47,777 bases of DNA from positions 1-47,777 of the IMG/VR virus record IMGVR_UViG_3300006052_000012; one strand, 5' to 3'. This DNA is from a virus. Both the position numbers and the translations under genes were made by a program. Shown here one piece after another: positions 7,260 to 13,597 of the stretch; positions within the stretch are counted from its first letter, which is position 1, and each line of letters opens with the position of its first letter. The notes below the pieces were generated by a model, which searched no databases, was not told where the DNA came from, and worked only from the letters and a program-made list of their open reading frames with translations.

Positions 7260-7528
7260 AAACCCTCAGCCTTCTTGATGACTGCTCTGGCTCGATCTGC
7301 ATAGTTCGAGAGCCTGGCGATCAGCTCACCTTTTTGGATACCATCGACTGGTTTTTCCCATTCGGCAACACAAAGTTTTGCGATCTCTAAAAGCTCGGGG
7401 GCTGCTGAAATCAAATCAGCATCAGCTCTGCTAGTGAAGACTTCGCAAACTGAGTATTCCCCACCGACGTCCCAAGACTTTTTAAAGCCATTTCCATCCG
7501 CAACCCAAGGCCCTTTTGTGTGCTTCAT
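7256..7528 (-). CDS. Phage-typical small protein, HTKGPW/ISAAPELLE type (90 aa)
   Basis: The sequence begins KHTKGPWVADGNG and later reads ADADLISAAPELLEIAK. This combination occurs in a very widespread but uncharacterised family of small phage and prophage proteins. I use the second ATG (7528), 8 nt after GGAGG; the first ATG at 7534 sits 2 nt from it. Its function is unknown. Confidence 0.72.
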   Translation of the reverse strand: MKHTKGPWVADGNGFKKSWDVGGEYSVCEVFTSRADADLISAAPELLEIAKLCVAEWEKPVDGIQKGELIARLSNYADRARAVIKKAEGL

Positions 7529-7530
7529 AT

Positions 7531-7830
7531 TCATCTCCTCCCCATAGCTCTATCGATGATGAACCCCTTATCGAGAGCATCGTTCATGTTTTCAACGCAG
7601 CCTCTGCACTTCTCGTCATCACAATCTTGATGGCATGGATTCTCTGATTGAGCGCAATCTTTGCAATCACAAACTTCATCGTCGATCATCGCTGTCGTTA
7701 CGGTCAGATTGGACTTGCAGTCACATTCCCAAAACCAGAGCTTATAGTCAGCTCCCCATCTTGCATTCTCAGGAATGAATTTATGCTCGATTCCACAGCT
7801 ACAGATTTTTGGTTCGATTAGGTGCTTCAT
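7531..7830 (-). CDS. Cys-rich early protein (99 aa), first gene of the minus-strand early run
   Basis: The protein contains about 13 cysteines arranged as knuckles (CSCGIEH; CDCKSN; CDCKDCAQSENPCHQDC; CRGC), so it very likely binds two or more zinc ions or is otherwise metal-rich. The start is placed at ATG 7830 rather than 7845 because a promoter -10 hexamer sits exactly 6 nt before it, as at three other transcription starts in this window; there is no Shine-Dalgarno. It would be the first gene of an eleven-gene transcript reaching 4600. Confidence 0.65.
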   Translation of the reverse strand: MKHLIEPKICSCGIEHKFIPENARWGADYKLWFWECDCKSNLTVTTAMIDDEVCDCKDCAQSENPCHQDCDDEKCRGCVENMNDALDKGFIIDRAMGRR

Positions 7831-7836
7831 ACAATT

Positions 7837-7865
7837 AGTATGCATGAAAGCATGTTTAAAAGCAA
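7837..7865 (-). promoter_or_regulatory. Sigma70-like promoter for the minus-strand early genes
   Basis: On the minus strand TTGCTT (7860-7865), a 17-nt spacer and CATACT (7837-7842) precede the ATG at 7830 by 6 nt. The transcript would start at or next to the start codon. The -35 lies within an imperfect palindrome that may be an operator. Matches to consensus are moderate (4 of 6 in each box), so the call rests partly on the identical spacing seen at three other starts. Confidence 0.5.
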
Positions 7866-7877
7866 GCTTAAAAACAT
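7852..7877. promoter_or_regulatory. Imperfect 26-bp palindrome, candidate operator
   Basis: ATGTTTAAAAGC, AA, GCTTAAAAACAT: 10 of 12 positions are complementary between the two half-sites. It lies in the 63-nt gap between the FkbM methyltransferase and the Cys-rich gene and overlaps the -35 box of the putative promoter. It is AT-rich with a 2-nt centre, more like a protein-binding site than a terminator. No phage repressor gene is visible in the window. Confidence 0.4.
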
Positions 7878-7893
7878 AAGCTAAGTGCTCGTT

Positions 7894-8574
7894 TTAATAG
7901 CAATGAATCATGGTGGCTGGCGGAAAGAATTTCCACTCTTCGATCCGGTCGATCTGGGAGCTATACTTAACTGTGGGAAAGATGGTCTTAAGCTTGGTTA
8001 AGATGGCGCGTAGCCGAGCGCAGCTTGGATCGACGTCAAAAGAGTATTCAAAAACGAGCTTCTTCACTTTTAACGTAGATGGCCAGGCCTCTAAGATAGG
8101 GATCTCCGAGCCCTCGATGTCCATTTTTACGCAAGTATTCGGATTCATTAAAGAGAAGGCATTCTCGCAAAAAACCGTCATTTGGCTAGTTCCTCGCTTG
8201 TTTCGCACTAAAGAGTTCCTCCAGCTTTGACCGTCGGGCCAGAGGTTCATGGTCGCGGCTTTGGTATCGTCATGAACAACTGCGCGGTTTTTTACAATCG
8301 CTTCCAAGGTATTGAGAGCAAGATTTTCTTTGATGAGTTTGACGTTCGTCGGATCCGGTTCGAATGTCGTAACCTTAGCACCTTTCGAGGATGCAAGAAC
8401 TGCGAAGGCGCCGATGTTTCCGCCGAGATCAAGCCATTGCTCTCCAGGTTCAATTTTGAAATACTTTTTCTCGTAAGCATTTTTTTCGACAACTTCGCGG
8501 ATCGCTTTTTCATCGCTACTCCCTGGTCGAATATTGAACTTGAGGCCCTTAACTTCTATTAATCTTAGTTTCAT
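7894..8574 (-). CDS. FkbM-family methyltransferase (226 aa)
   Basis: Motif I is LDLGGNIGAF (48-57), followed by TFEPDPTN (70-77) at the end of beta-2 and VKMDIEGSE (149-157), the signature of the FkbM family. These SAM-dependent enzymes O-methylate sugars and other small groups. The start overlaps the stop of the dioxygenase gene (ATGA), so the two are translationally coupled. In this position it may modify the base or sugar produced by the neighbouring dioxygenase system; a role in polysaccharide modification is the alternative. Confidence 0.83.
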   Translation of the reverse strand: MKLRLIEVKGLKFNIRPGSSDEKAIREVVEKNAYEKKYFKIEPGEQWLDLGGNIGAFAVLASSKGAKVTTFEPDPTNVKLIKENLALNTLEAIVKNRAVVHDDTKAATMNLWPDGQSWRNSLVRNKRGTSQMTVFCENAFSLMNPNTCVKMDIEGSEIPILEAWPSTLKVKKLVFEYSFDVDPSCARLRAILTKLKTIFPTVKYSSQIDRIEEWKFFPPATMIHCY

Positions 8575-9380
8575 TTTGTGATCCCTGCACGTTTCATTTC
8601 AGTTTTGGTTCTGGAAATCTGAGCTCTCCTGATCTCTTCTTTACGTGTTCCACACTTGCAAAGCTGCTCAAGTGAGTAATAAACGATTGAAAATCTGTAG
8701 GCTTCAGGACTCATCTTGCGAATCGGGCTAACGCCATGGAGTTCACTTTGACCATCGAAAATCAAAATCGAACTATCTTGGCAGGCGAGCTTGACATTAT
8801 ATTCCGGTAGGACTAGATGACCGCCCGTGACCTGTTCTTTGAAAACAGCCATGACGGAATAAGTGCCTTCGAAATTCCCTGCGTCGTAATGATACTGAAG
8901 CGGGTTATCTTGGTTGATGATGCCAGAAGTGAATAGGGAACCTGGCAAAGTCCATTCAGGTTTTACGGTTCCTAGCGCCTGATTAGAGAGCGCAGCTTTT
9001 TCAGGATAGTGCTCACCCAAGAGGTTTGAGAAGACTTTGGCGTAGTGGAATAGCACATCTGCCTGCTTGGGATAGTCTCTCTGCAATGTCGATGCGTAGC
9101 AGTAGTCTCGCTGTTGAACAGGGGCTCGGGGCATAAATCCGAAGGTACGACTAAAGGATGGCACTCCAGTTTGTCTGCGCGAAACCCCGATATCATCGAT
9201 TGATCTGATCACATTTCTGAGGGGTTCCATTGAGAATTGTGAAATAAAGGTTGCCCATTTTTTTCCGTCATAAAATAACTCACATGAATCTGAGATCAGG
9301 TGCTCCGAATCTTCTTCTTTTGGACATGTTCGATAGAGCTCTGCTCGATCAGTAACGCTTAGAATCTCGATGCGTTTCAT
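8571..9380 (-). CDS. TET/JBP-type 2-oxoglutarate/Fe(II) dioxygenase (269 aa)
   Basis: The C-terminal half carries the facial triad and cosubstrate residues of a 2OG-Fe(II) dioxygenase: HYDAGNF (H164, D166), ELHGVSPI (H215) and YRFSIVYY (R229). The sequence between, with VTGGHLVLPEYNVKL and SSILIFDGQ, follows the pattern of the JBP1/TET subgroup that hydroxylates thymine or 5-methylcytosine in DNA. The N-terminal 150 residues match the general form of phage members (RTFGFMPR; LFTSGIINQDNPLQYH). The ATG at 9380 has GGAG upstream and overlaps ParB by 32 nt. A base-oxidising role in phage DNA hypermodification is likely; the base is unknown. Confidence 0.78.
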   Translation of the reverse strand: MKRIEILSVTDRAELYRTCPKEEDSEHLISDSCELFYDGKKWATFISQFSMEPLRNVIRSIDDIGVSRRQTGVPSFSRTFGFMPRAPVQQRDYCYASTLQRDYPKQADVLFHYAKVFSNLLGEHYPEKAALSNQALGTVKPEWTLPGSLFTSGIINQDNPLQYHYDAGNFEGTYSVMAVFKEQVTGGHLVLPEYNVKLACQDSSILIFDGQSELHGVSPIRKMSPEAYRFSIVYYSLEQLCKCGTRKEEIRRAQISRTKTEMKRAGITK

Positions 9381-9996
9381 AATACTCCACTAATTTTTCG
9401 ATCACTTCGATATTGGTTTCAACTTGAAATTCTTCTTGAAGCTTTGAAAAGCTCCCCATGATTTCGTTGAAACCTTCGGGATCAGTTACCAAAATAATCT
9501 GCCTCACGTCGCTTTGATCGTAATCTTCTTTACGCTCCGCGACCGATTCGTGAGCCTTTTCACCGAACATTGTTTCCGATGTTTCAGGGTTCGTGATGCC
9601 GCCAAGCATTGAGTCACCGATACCTGTGAGCTTCGTATCGAAACCGACGCGTTGCAAAGTGCCCAATTCAAATTTTAATTTTTCTGGATCCCATGGAGCT
9701 TCAGCAACTTTGTTATCTCCTAGACGCGCTGCCATGGCTTCGTACTCTGAAAGGTCTTGGATGATGACTGGCACCTGCGCCATACCGAGCTGTAATGCGG
9801 CCTTGGTGCGTCCGTGGCCTTTAATGATGGTTTGGTCTTTATCGACTACGATCGGCTGGTCAAAACCAAATGCGGCAATCTGACGAGCGATCTCTTGGAT
9901 CTGTTCTTGGGAATGGATTTTCGCGTTCTGAGAATATTCTTTCAACGACGCGGGGTTCAGGAAAATAATTTCGAATTTTTTTTCTAATGGGTTCAT
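9349..9996 (-). CDS. ParB-like nuclease-domain protein (215 aa)
   Basis: The N-terminal ParB/Srx domain has NPASLKEYSQNAKIHSQEQ, FGFDQPIVVDKDQTIIKGHGRTKAA (GHGR at 60-63) and VPVIIQDLSE, the same unit found in ParB, Noc and phage DNA-modification proteins. The C-terminal part (about 160-215) is a separate domain with alternating strands and helices. It heads the three-gene operon with the dioxygenase and FkbM methyltransferase, so a targeting or nuclease role in DNA modification fits better than plasmid partition. There is no Shine-Dalgarno; a promoter ends 6 nt before the ATG. Confidence 0.82.
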   Translation of the reverse strand: MNPLEKKFEIIFLNPASLKEYSQNAKIHSQEQIQEIARQIAAFGFDQPIVVDKDQTIIKGHGRTKAALQLGMAQVPVIIQDLSEYEAMAARLGDNKVAEAPWDPEKLKFELGTLQRVGFDTKLTGIGDSMLGGITNPETSETMFGEKAHESVAERKEDYDQSDVRQIILVTDPEGFNEIMGSFSKLQEEFQVETNIEVIEKLVEYYETHRDSKRY

Positions 9997-10219
9997 GTGT
10001 CGAAGCTAACTACGTGAAGAGAGTTTGGCAACGAAAAAGAAAAAGACTCGTCGCGCTGGATGTGTCGCGGCTTAAGAAAAAAGTTTTCAAATAAGATTTA
10101 ATGGGACAAGAATAAATTACCGCATATGGGGGCGAATTGAACCGATGAAGGTTCCAGCTTTGTCAAGTGGGGTAACTGGCTAAGGTGAGATGGGGCTAAA
10201 AACCCCGAGAAGGACTTCA
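9997..10219. other. Divergent intergenic region between ParB and the replication genes
   Basis: This 223-nt gap separates divergent transcription units. It holds the minus-strand ParB promoter, two copies of GTCGCG spaced 13 nt apart (about 10049-10068), a GAACC/GGTTC hairpin (10139-10154) and a GGGG/CCCC hairpin with a 7-nt loop (10192-10206) directly before the ribosome-binding site of the replication gene. I do not see a convincing plus-strand promoter. The hairpins could affect translation of the initiator. Confidence 0.4.
10003..10031 (-). promoter_or_regulatory. Sigma70-like promoter for the ParB-dioxygenase operon
   Basis: On the minus strand TTGCCA (10026-10031) is followed by a 17-nt spacer and TAGCTT (10003-10008). 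The -10 box ends 6 nt before ATG 9996, so transcription should begin at the start codon. No ribosome-binding site can be seen between them. Confidence 0.55.
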
Positions 10220-11101
10220 ATGGCACGGATAAATATCGAAGATTCAATTTTTAGAGATGATCGTTTTCATGAACTGATCGTCAAAACTGGCAACCGCCAC
10301 ACCGCTAAAGGCATGGTCATTGAACTCTGGACGATTGCCCAGGAGTACTGGGTTCCTAACAAGCAATGCATACCCCACGACAGGATCAAAAAAGCAGGTC
10401 TGGAACTGACCATCCAGGTTGGCCTGGCTGAGGTTAGTGACGCTGGTGTTTTTGCCGTCGGTTCTGAAAAAGCTTTCAGCTGGCTTTTCGCAAAACAAGC
10501 GGGTTCTAAAAACGGCGGAAAGTCACGCGCTGCGTCTGCAAAAAGGGATAAAAATGGCCAATTTAACAAAAAAATACCCAGCGTGAAGCCAGCGTTCGAC
10601 CAGGCTGACCCAGGGTCATCCAGCGCTCTTACTCTTTCTCCTACTCTTTCTCTTCCTCCTACTCCTACTCAAACTCCAGCTCCTACTCAAAAAGAAAGAA
10701 TGCGAAACGAAGAAAATTTGGCTTCGCCAGCTCCGGCTGACGCCGTCCCAACACCGAATTTGTTGATCGCGTTTTACTGTGAAGAATACAAATCCAAATA
10801 CAAATTTAACCCACCCATCGATGGAAAGTCGGCAGGCCTAGCCAAAACCCTTCTGAAAGATTTCGGTCTGGAAAAAGCAAAAAAACTCATTGCCGCTTAT
10901 TTGAAAATGAACGACAAGCGTTTTATCGATAAGCGTCATGACTTCGCAACGATGAAGTTGCACCTGAACTCGGTAGCCCATTTTGAGCAGCTCGGAGTTT
11001 CAGTAACACAAACACAGCTCAACCAGATCGACCAACGAATGGCTCGCGATGACGCCTTCGATTCGGCGATCCAGAAAATTAAGCAGGGAGAACCGGCATG
11101 A
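10220..11101 (+). CDS. Replication initiator-like protein (293 aa)
   Basis: The start is ATG 10220 with AGAAGGA 5 nt upstream; a longer frame from 10190 lacks this. The N-terminal ~95 residues (MARINIEDSIFRDDRF; AKGMVIELWTIAQEYWVP) look like the winged-helix DNA-binding part of phage replication proteins. A Lys/Gly segment and a Pro/Thr-rich linker (about 135-175) follow. The C-terminal 100 residues are helical (GKSAGLAKTLLKDFGLEKAKKL). Architecture and position, next to a possible helicase loader, resemble lambda O. Specific family membership cannot be proven by eye. Confidence 0.62.
   Translation: MARINIEDSIFRDDRFHELIVKTGNRHTAKGMVIELWTIAQEYWVPNKQCIPHDRIKKAGLELTIQVGLAEVSDAGVFAVGSEKAFSWLFAKQAGSKNGGKSRAASAKRDKNGQFNKKIPSVKPAFDQADPGSSSALTLSPTLSLPPTPTQTPAPTQKERMRNEENLASPAPADAVPTPNLLIAFYCEEYKSKYKFNPPIDGKSAGLAKTLLKDFGLEKAKKLIAAYLKMNDKRFIDKRHDFATMKLHLNSVAHFEQLGVSVTQTQLNQIDQRMARDDAFDSAIQKIKQGEPA
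10627..10690 (+). repeat. Pyrimidine-rich direct repeats (CCTACTC) inside the initiator gene
   Basis: CCTACTC occurs at 10640, 10658, 10664 and 10682, separated by 18, 6 and 18 nt, within a strongly pyrimidine-biased strand. It encodes the Pro/Thr/Ser linker of the initiator-like protein. By analogy with lambda, whose origin iterons lie within gene O, this may be an origin or initiator-binding region; a simple expanded low-complexity linker is the other explanation. Confidence 0.5.
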
Positions 11102-11679
11102 TGACCACAGATGAAAAAATTAAAATTGCGAAACGGCTAAAAGTTTTAGCAGAAATTTATGGCCGCAACTTTTCTCAAGACGCAGTTTTCATGATGGTCG
11201 AAGCTTTGGGAGAACTCCCATTCCAAAAAACAAACGATTACTTGATGAATTATCTTTCCAGCAATAAAACAAATCAGTTCCCAGTTCCAGGTGTGATTGT
11301 TCAGGCAGTAGCACCGAAAGATATTTCTGAGCTAGACGTAGCGAGAGCTGTCGCAAATAAAATATGGAGCTTCATCGCTCGGTATGGCTATACGAATGCC
11401 GATAAAGTTAAAATAGAACTCGGTGATCTCGGATGGTCAGTCGTCGAGCGCATGGGTGGATGGGTGAATATTTGCCAAACTACGCAAGAAGATCAAAAAG
11501 GAACTTTCATCGCGCAAACCAGAGAACTCGTCGAAGCAACGATCAGGCTTCAAAAATCTGGCAAACTCGATTATAAATTTTCGCTCACAGATTTCGCAAC
11601 TCACGAAGATGTGAAAAAATTATCAGAGTTCGTTATTAAAAGAATCGAAGTTCCACCGACATTGGAGACCGAGCAATGA
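11098..11679 (+). CDS. Possible helicase-loader-like replication protein (193 aa)
   Basis: ATG 11098 has GGGAGAA about 6 nt upstream and overlaps the initiator stop by 4 nt. The N-terminal half is helical with AEIYGRNFSQDAVFMMVEALGELP, the general form of phage helicase loader/inhibitor proteins that pair with an initiator. A second part contains LGDLGWSVVERMGGWVNICQTT. The role is inferred from this pattern and the gene order; I am unsure of the family. Confidence 0.5.
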   Translation: MMTTDEKIKIAKRLKVLAEIYGRNFSQDAVFMMVEALGELPFQKTNDYLMNYLSSNKTNQFPVPGVIVQAVAPKDISELDVARAVANKIWSFIARYGYTNADKVKIELGDLGWSVVERMGGWVNICQTTQEDQKGTFIAQTRELVEATIRLQKSGKLDYKFSLTDFATHEDVKKLSEFVIKRIEVPPTLETEQ

Positions 11680-11813
11680 ATCATCCAAAACACTTTAGAA
11701 AAATGATTCTGAACTTCGCAAAGCTCTATGGAGTCAGAGTTAAAAAATACGACCGGACAGAGAAGATCAGGAAAAAGGTTTTAAAGAAAATAATATTCAG
11801 GGGTTCGATATGA
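11676..11813 (+). CDS. Small basic protein (45 aa)
   Basis: This 45-codon frame starts with an ATGA overlap on the upstream gene and ends with an ATGA overlap on the downstream gene, which argues that it is translated. The product is strikingly basic (RKMILNFAKLYGVRVKKYD; KKVLKKIIFRGS). No family is recognised; nucleic-acid binding is possible from charge. Confidence 0.6.
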   Translation: MNHPKHFRKMILNFAKLYGVRVKKYDRTEKIRKKVLKKIIFRGSI

Positions 11814-12076
11814 AAAACCATATGCCTGAACCGAAACCAGAGCCAAAGTTTTGCAAGGATTGTAAGCACGTTAGGAGAGAATTTTTTGATGTAATTATAT
11901 CGCCTTTTAGGCCTTACAGATTTGCGAAATGTTCTTTGATAGCCATGGAAAAAAACGCCGATGCGAATTACCTTTCGGAGGGCCACCTCCATCAAGATGA
12001 ATTGCAGTACAGCTCAATCGCCAGAAAATATAATGACATGTGTGGTGAAAAAGGAAAGTTCTGGGAGGCCAAGTGA
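11810..12076 (+). CDS. Zinc-binding CKDCKH-type phage protein (88 aa)
   Basis: PKFCKDCKHVRREFFD at residues 13-28, a central FAKCSL and the C-terminal MCGEKGKFWE make up the Cys pattern of a small family often seen in phage early regions, probably binding one zinc ion. The function is unknown. It is coupled by 4-nt overlaps on both sides. Confidence 0.65.
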   Translation: MKNHMPEPKPEPKFCKDCKHVRREFFDVIISPFRPYRFAKCSLIAMEKNADANYLSEGHLHQDELQYSSIARKYNDMCGEKGKFWEAK

Positions 12077-12342
12077 TTTGGGAAGAAAAGTCTTTATTTA
12101 TATTTCCTATAATCGCATTCTCTGCACTTTTATGCGTGATCATTACTTCTGCTATTCGAATAGCCGACCCTCCGAGAACGATCTTCGTCACCTCTACACC
12201 AGAAGGTTGCAAGCTTTATGCCTATAAAGCTGATGGCGAATCTCCGGTTTACTTTACAACCTGCGAAGGCTCAACTCAGCAAAGCGTTCTCTCTGGCAAG
12301 GTCACGATTCAAAACAGAGTTTCTACATCGGTGAAGCGATGA
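12073..12342 (+). CDS. Single-pass membrane protein (89 aa)
   Basis: The GTG at 12073 overlaps the preceding stop as GTGA. Residues 8-29 (LFIFPIIAFSALLCVIITSAI) form a clear transmembrane helix or uncleaved signal anchor. The remaining 60 residues contain two Cys (EGCKLY; FTTCEGS) that could form a disulphide if exported. Phages use small inner-membrane proteins for superinfection control, but the role here is unknown. Confidence 0.6.
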   Translation: MIWEEKSLFIFPIIAFSALLCVIITSAIRIADPPRTIFVTSTPEGCKLYAYKADGESPVYFTTCEGSTQQSVLSGKVTIQNRVSTSVKR

Positions 12343-12560
12343 GCGAATTTGGCAGGGGCTACTTCATGATGGTGAAAAAAAGATGGTTCTGTTTCCATAA
12401 ATATTACGGCGGATTGTTCTTCCGTTTTTTTGGATATGGATTATCTTGCGTGAATAGGAAAATTCACAAGCCGCTGTTCTCGGAACGCATGGGCTTGAGA
12501 AAGAGTTTGAAAATAGGCCATTGGTCGATTAGGTTTTTAAGCGCGAAGGAATTGAAATGA
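12339..12560 (+). CDS. Small aromatic/basic protein (73 aa)
   Basis: ATG 12339 overlaps the upstream stop by 4 nt and the stop overlaps the next start by 4 nt. The protein is rich in Phe, Tyr, Trp and Arg/Lys (KKRWFCFHKYYGGLFFRFF). Membrane association is possible. No family is recognised. Confidence 0.55.
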   Translation: MSEFGRGYFMMVKKRWFCFHKYYGGLFFRFFGYGLSCVNRKIHKPLFSERMGLRKSLKIGHWSIRFLSAKELK

Positions 12561-12883
12561 GACTTAGAAAATTAGCAGAAGGTCAAAAATTCCCATTCAG
12601 AGCCATATGCATAACTGCCGAATTTCCAGATTTAATTTTATTTGTCGGAGAAAAAAAGGCACTTATAAGAACTTCTGGACAAGAGATGCTCGTAGATGCT
12701 GATTCCGAACATTGGGTACTTTGGACTGAGCCAAGATTAAAACAAAAAATATTCGCTTACATTTGCATGGATCAAAGCAGTCAAAAAGAAGGCGGGGTAA
12801 TGTTTCTGCCTCATGAAATGGAACCTGCCCCAAAATGGATTCGAGCAAACTGGCTCGATGGTGTGATAGAATATAAGCCATGA
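12557..12883 (+). CDS. Hypothetical protein (108 aa)
   Basis: The protein starts MRLRKLAEGQKFPF and seems to be made mainly of beta-strands (AEFPDLILFVGEKKALIRT; IFAYICMDQ). I do not recognise the family. It is linked to both neighbours by 4-nt overlaps. Confidence 0.6.
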   Translation: MRLRKLAEGQKFPFRAICITAEFPDLILFVGEKKALIRTSGQEMLVDADSEHWVLWTEPRLKQKIFAYICMDQSSQKEGGVMFLPHEMEPAPKWIRANWLDGVIEYKP

Positions 12884-13101
12884 CTCCTAGAGAACTCCTG
12901 ATCAGAAAAAACATCGGTAAAGGAATCATCAAGACGCTATCGCTCAGCGATGGGCAGCATCTGCTTTCGATCATTGATGGACTCAGAAAACAATACGCCG
13001 AAGAATATAAGCTCAGCGGAATCGGCCCAGGGGAAGCAATGGTTTCGCCTTCACATCCCTTAGTTAAAAACCCTGACGCGTCAGACAAACCAAGTTCTTG
13101 A
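12880..13101 (+). CDS. Hypothetical protein (73 aa)
   Basis: Probably helical (PRELLIRKNIGKGIIKTLSL; HLLSIIDGLRKQYAEEYKL) with a Pro/Ser-rich tail. Its TGA stop lies inside the -35 box of the promoter at 13098, so it ends the operon that began at 10220. No family recognised. Confidence 0.6.
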   Translation: MTPRELLIRKNIGKGIIKTLSLSDGQHLLSIIDGLRKQYAEEYKLSGIGPGEAMVSPSHPLVKNPDASDKPSS

Positions 13102-13125
13102 CACCCATAGACGCTATGCGATAAT
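13098..13125 (+). promoter_or_regulatory. Strong sigma70-like promoter with extended -10
   Basis: TTGACA (13098-13103), a 16-nt spacer and GATAAT (13120-13125) preceded by TG in the extended -10 position. It is the best consensus promoter in the window. The -10 ends 6 nt before the GTG at 13132, and no Shine-Dalgarno is present, so the mRNA is probably leaderless. Confidence 0.7.
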
Positions 13126-13131
13126 GGCCTT

Positions 13132-13326
13132 GTGAGTGACTATCGCGCATCCAGCATTTCGCTGGTCGAATATGTTCACTCAGTAGCGCTCAGAGGGGAT
13201 CACCAGGCGATGGAAAAGTTGAAAGCAGTCTTTGGTGAGGAAAAAATTAAAGCCCTTCAGGAGCAGTACTGGGAGCTATACGGCCGTAAGCGAGTTGAGG
13301 CTGAAGCGAGAAGGTTCGGGGATTAA
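13132..13326 (+). CDS. Small helical protein from a leaderless-type start (64 aa)
   Basis: The protein starts at GTG 13132, the predicted +1 of the promoter at 13098. It is highly helical and charged (VEYVHSVALRGDHQAMEKLKAVFGEEKIKALQ and WELYGRKRVEAEARRFGD shown in part). No family recognised. Having its own strong promoter suggests an early regulatory role, which is inference. Confidence 0.6.
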   Translation: MSDYRASSISLVEYVHSVALRGDHQAMEKLKAVFGEEKIKALQEQYWELYGRKRVEAEARRFGD

Positions 13327-13597
13327 ATCTCTGACGCCTGCGCTTGGCAAAGACGCACCGTTACGCAAACGGGTTCAATATCTTTTTCGCTAAAAAAGAA
13401 AATGATTTTTTTTTGACTTTTCTTCTTTTCAAATTTAAATCGCTCGTGCATAAGAAATTCTCGTTGTGAGAATGTGTATGAGAATAGTTTTGGTGATGTC
13501 AGTGTCATGCTCAATCTCACAATTAGCAAAGACGATCCAGTAGGGGGCCGGAGGTCAGTAAGACTCCGGTCCTCGAACGAACAGAAGTGGGGGCGGT
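13327..13597 (+). promoter_or_regulatory. Leader region upstream of the recE-like gene
   Basis: This 271-nt gap contains a possible promoter TTGACT (13413-13418), 16 nt, TTAAAT (13435-13440); the inverted repeat TTCTC/GAGAA with the direct repeat TGAGAAT twice, 12 nt apart, near 13467-13485; a 23-codon frame 13472-13543; and a 9-bp hairpin GGGCCGGAG/CTCCGGTCC (13545-13553 with 13564-13572, one G-U pair, 10-nt loop). No T-run follows the hairpin. The recombination operon starts 25 nt downstream. Confidence 0.4.

Noticed and set aside
8227-8562. Plus-strand open frames opposite the FkbM gene
   Set aside because: Composition (Phe/Cys-rich) of an antisense shadow; the minus strand holds a clear methyltransferase.
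12663-13088. Minus-strand 141-codon frame across two small genes
   Set aside because: Antisense to an operon with 4-nt overlaps and no start signal.
13323-13529. Minus-strand open frame of 68 codons in the recE leader
   Set aside because: TTG start without ribosome-binding site, composition driven by poly-T/poly-A stretches (FKFEKKKSQKK), and opposite to the surrounding transcription.
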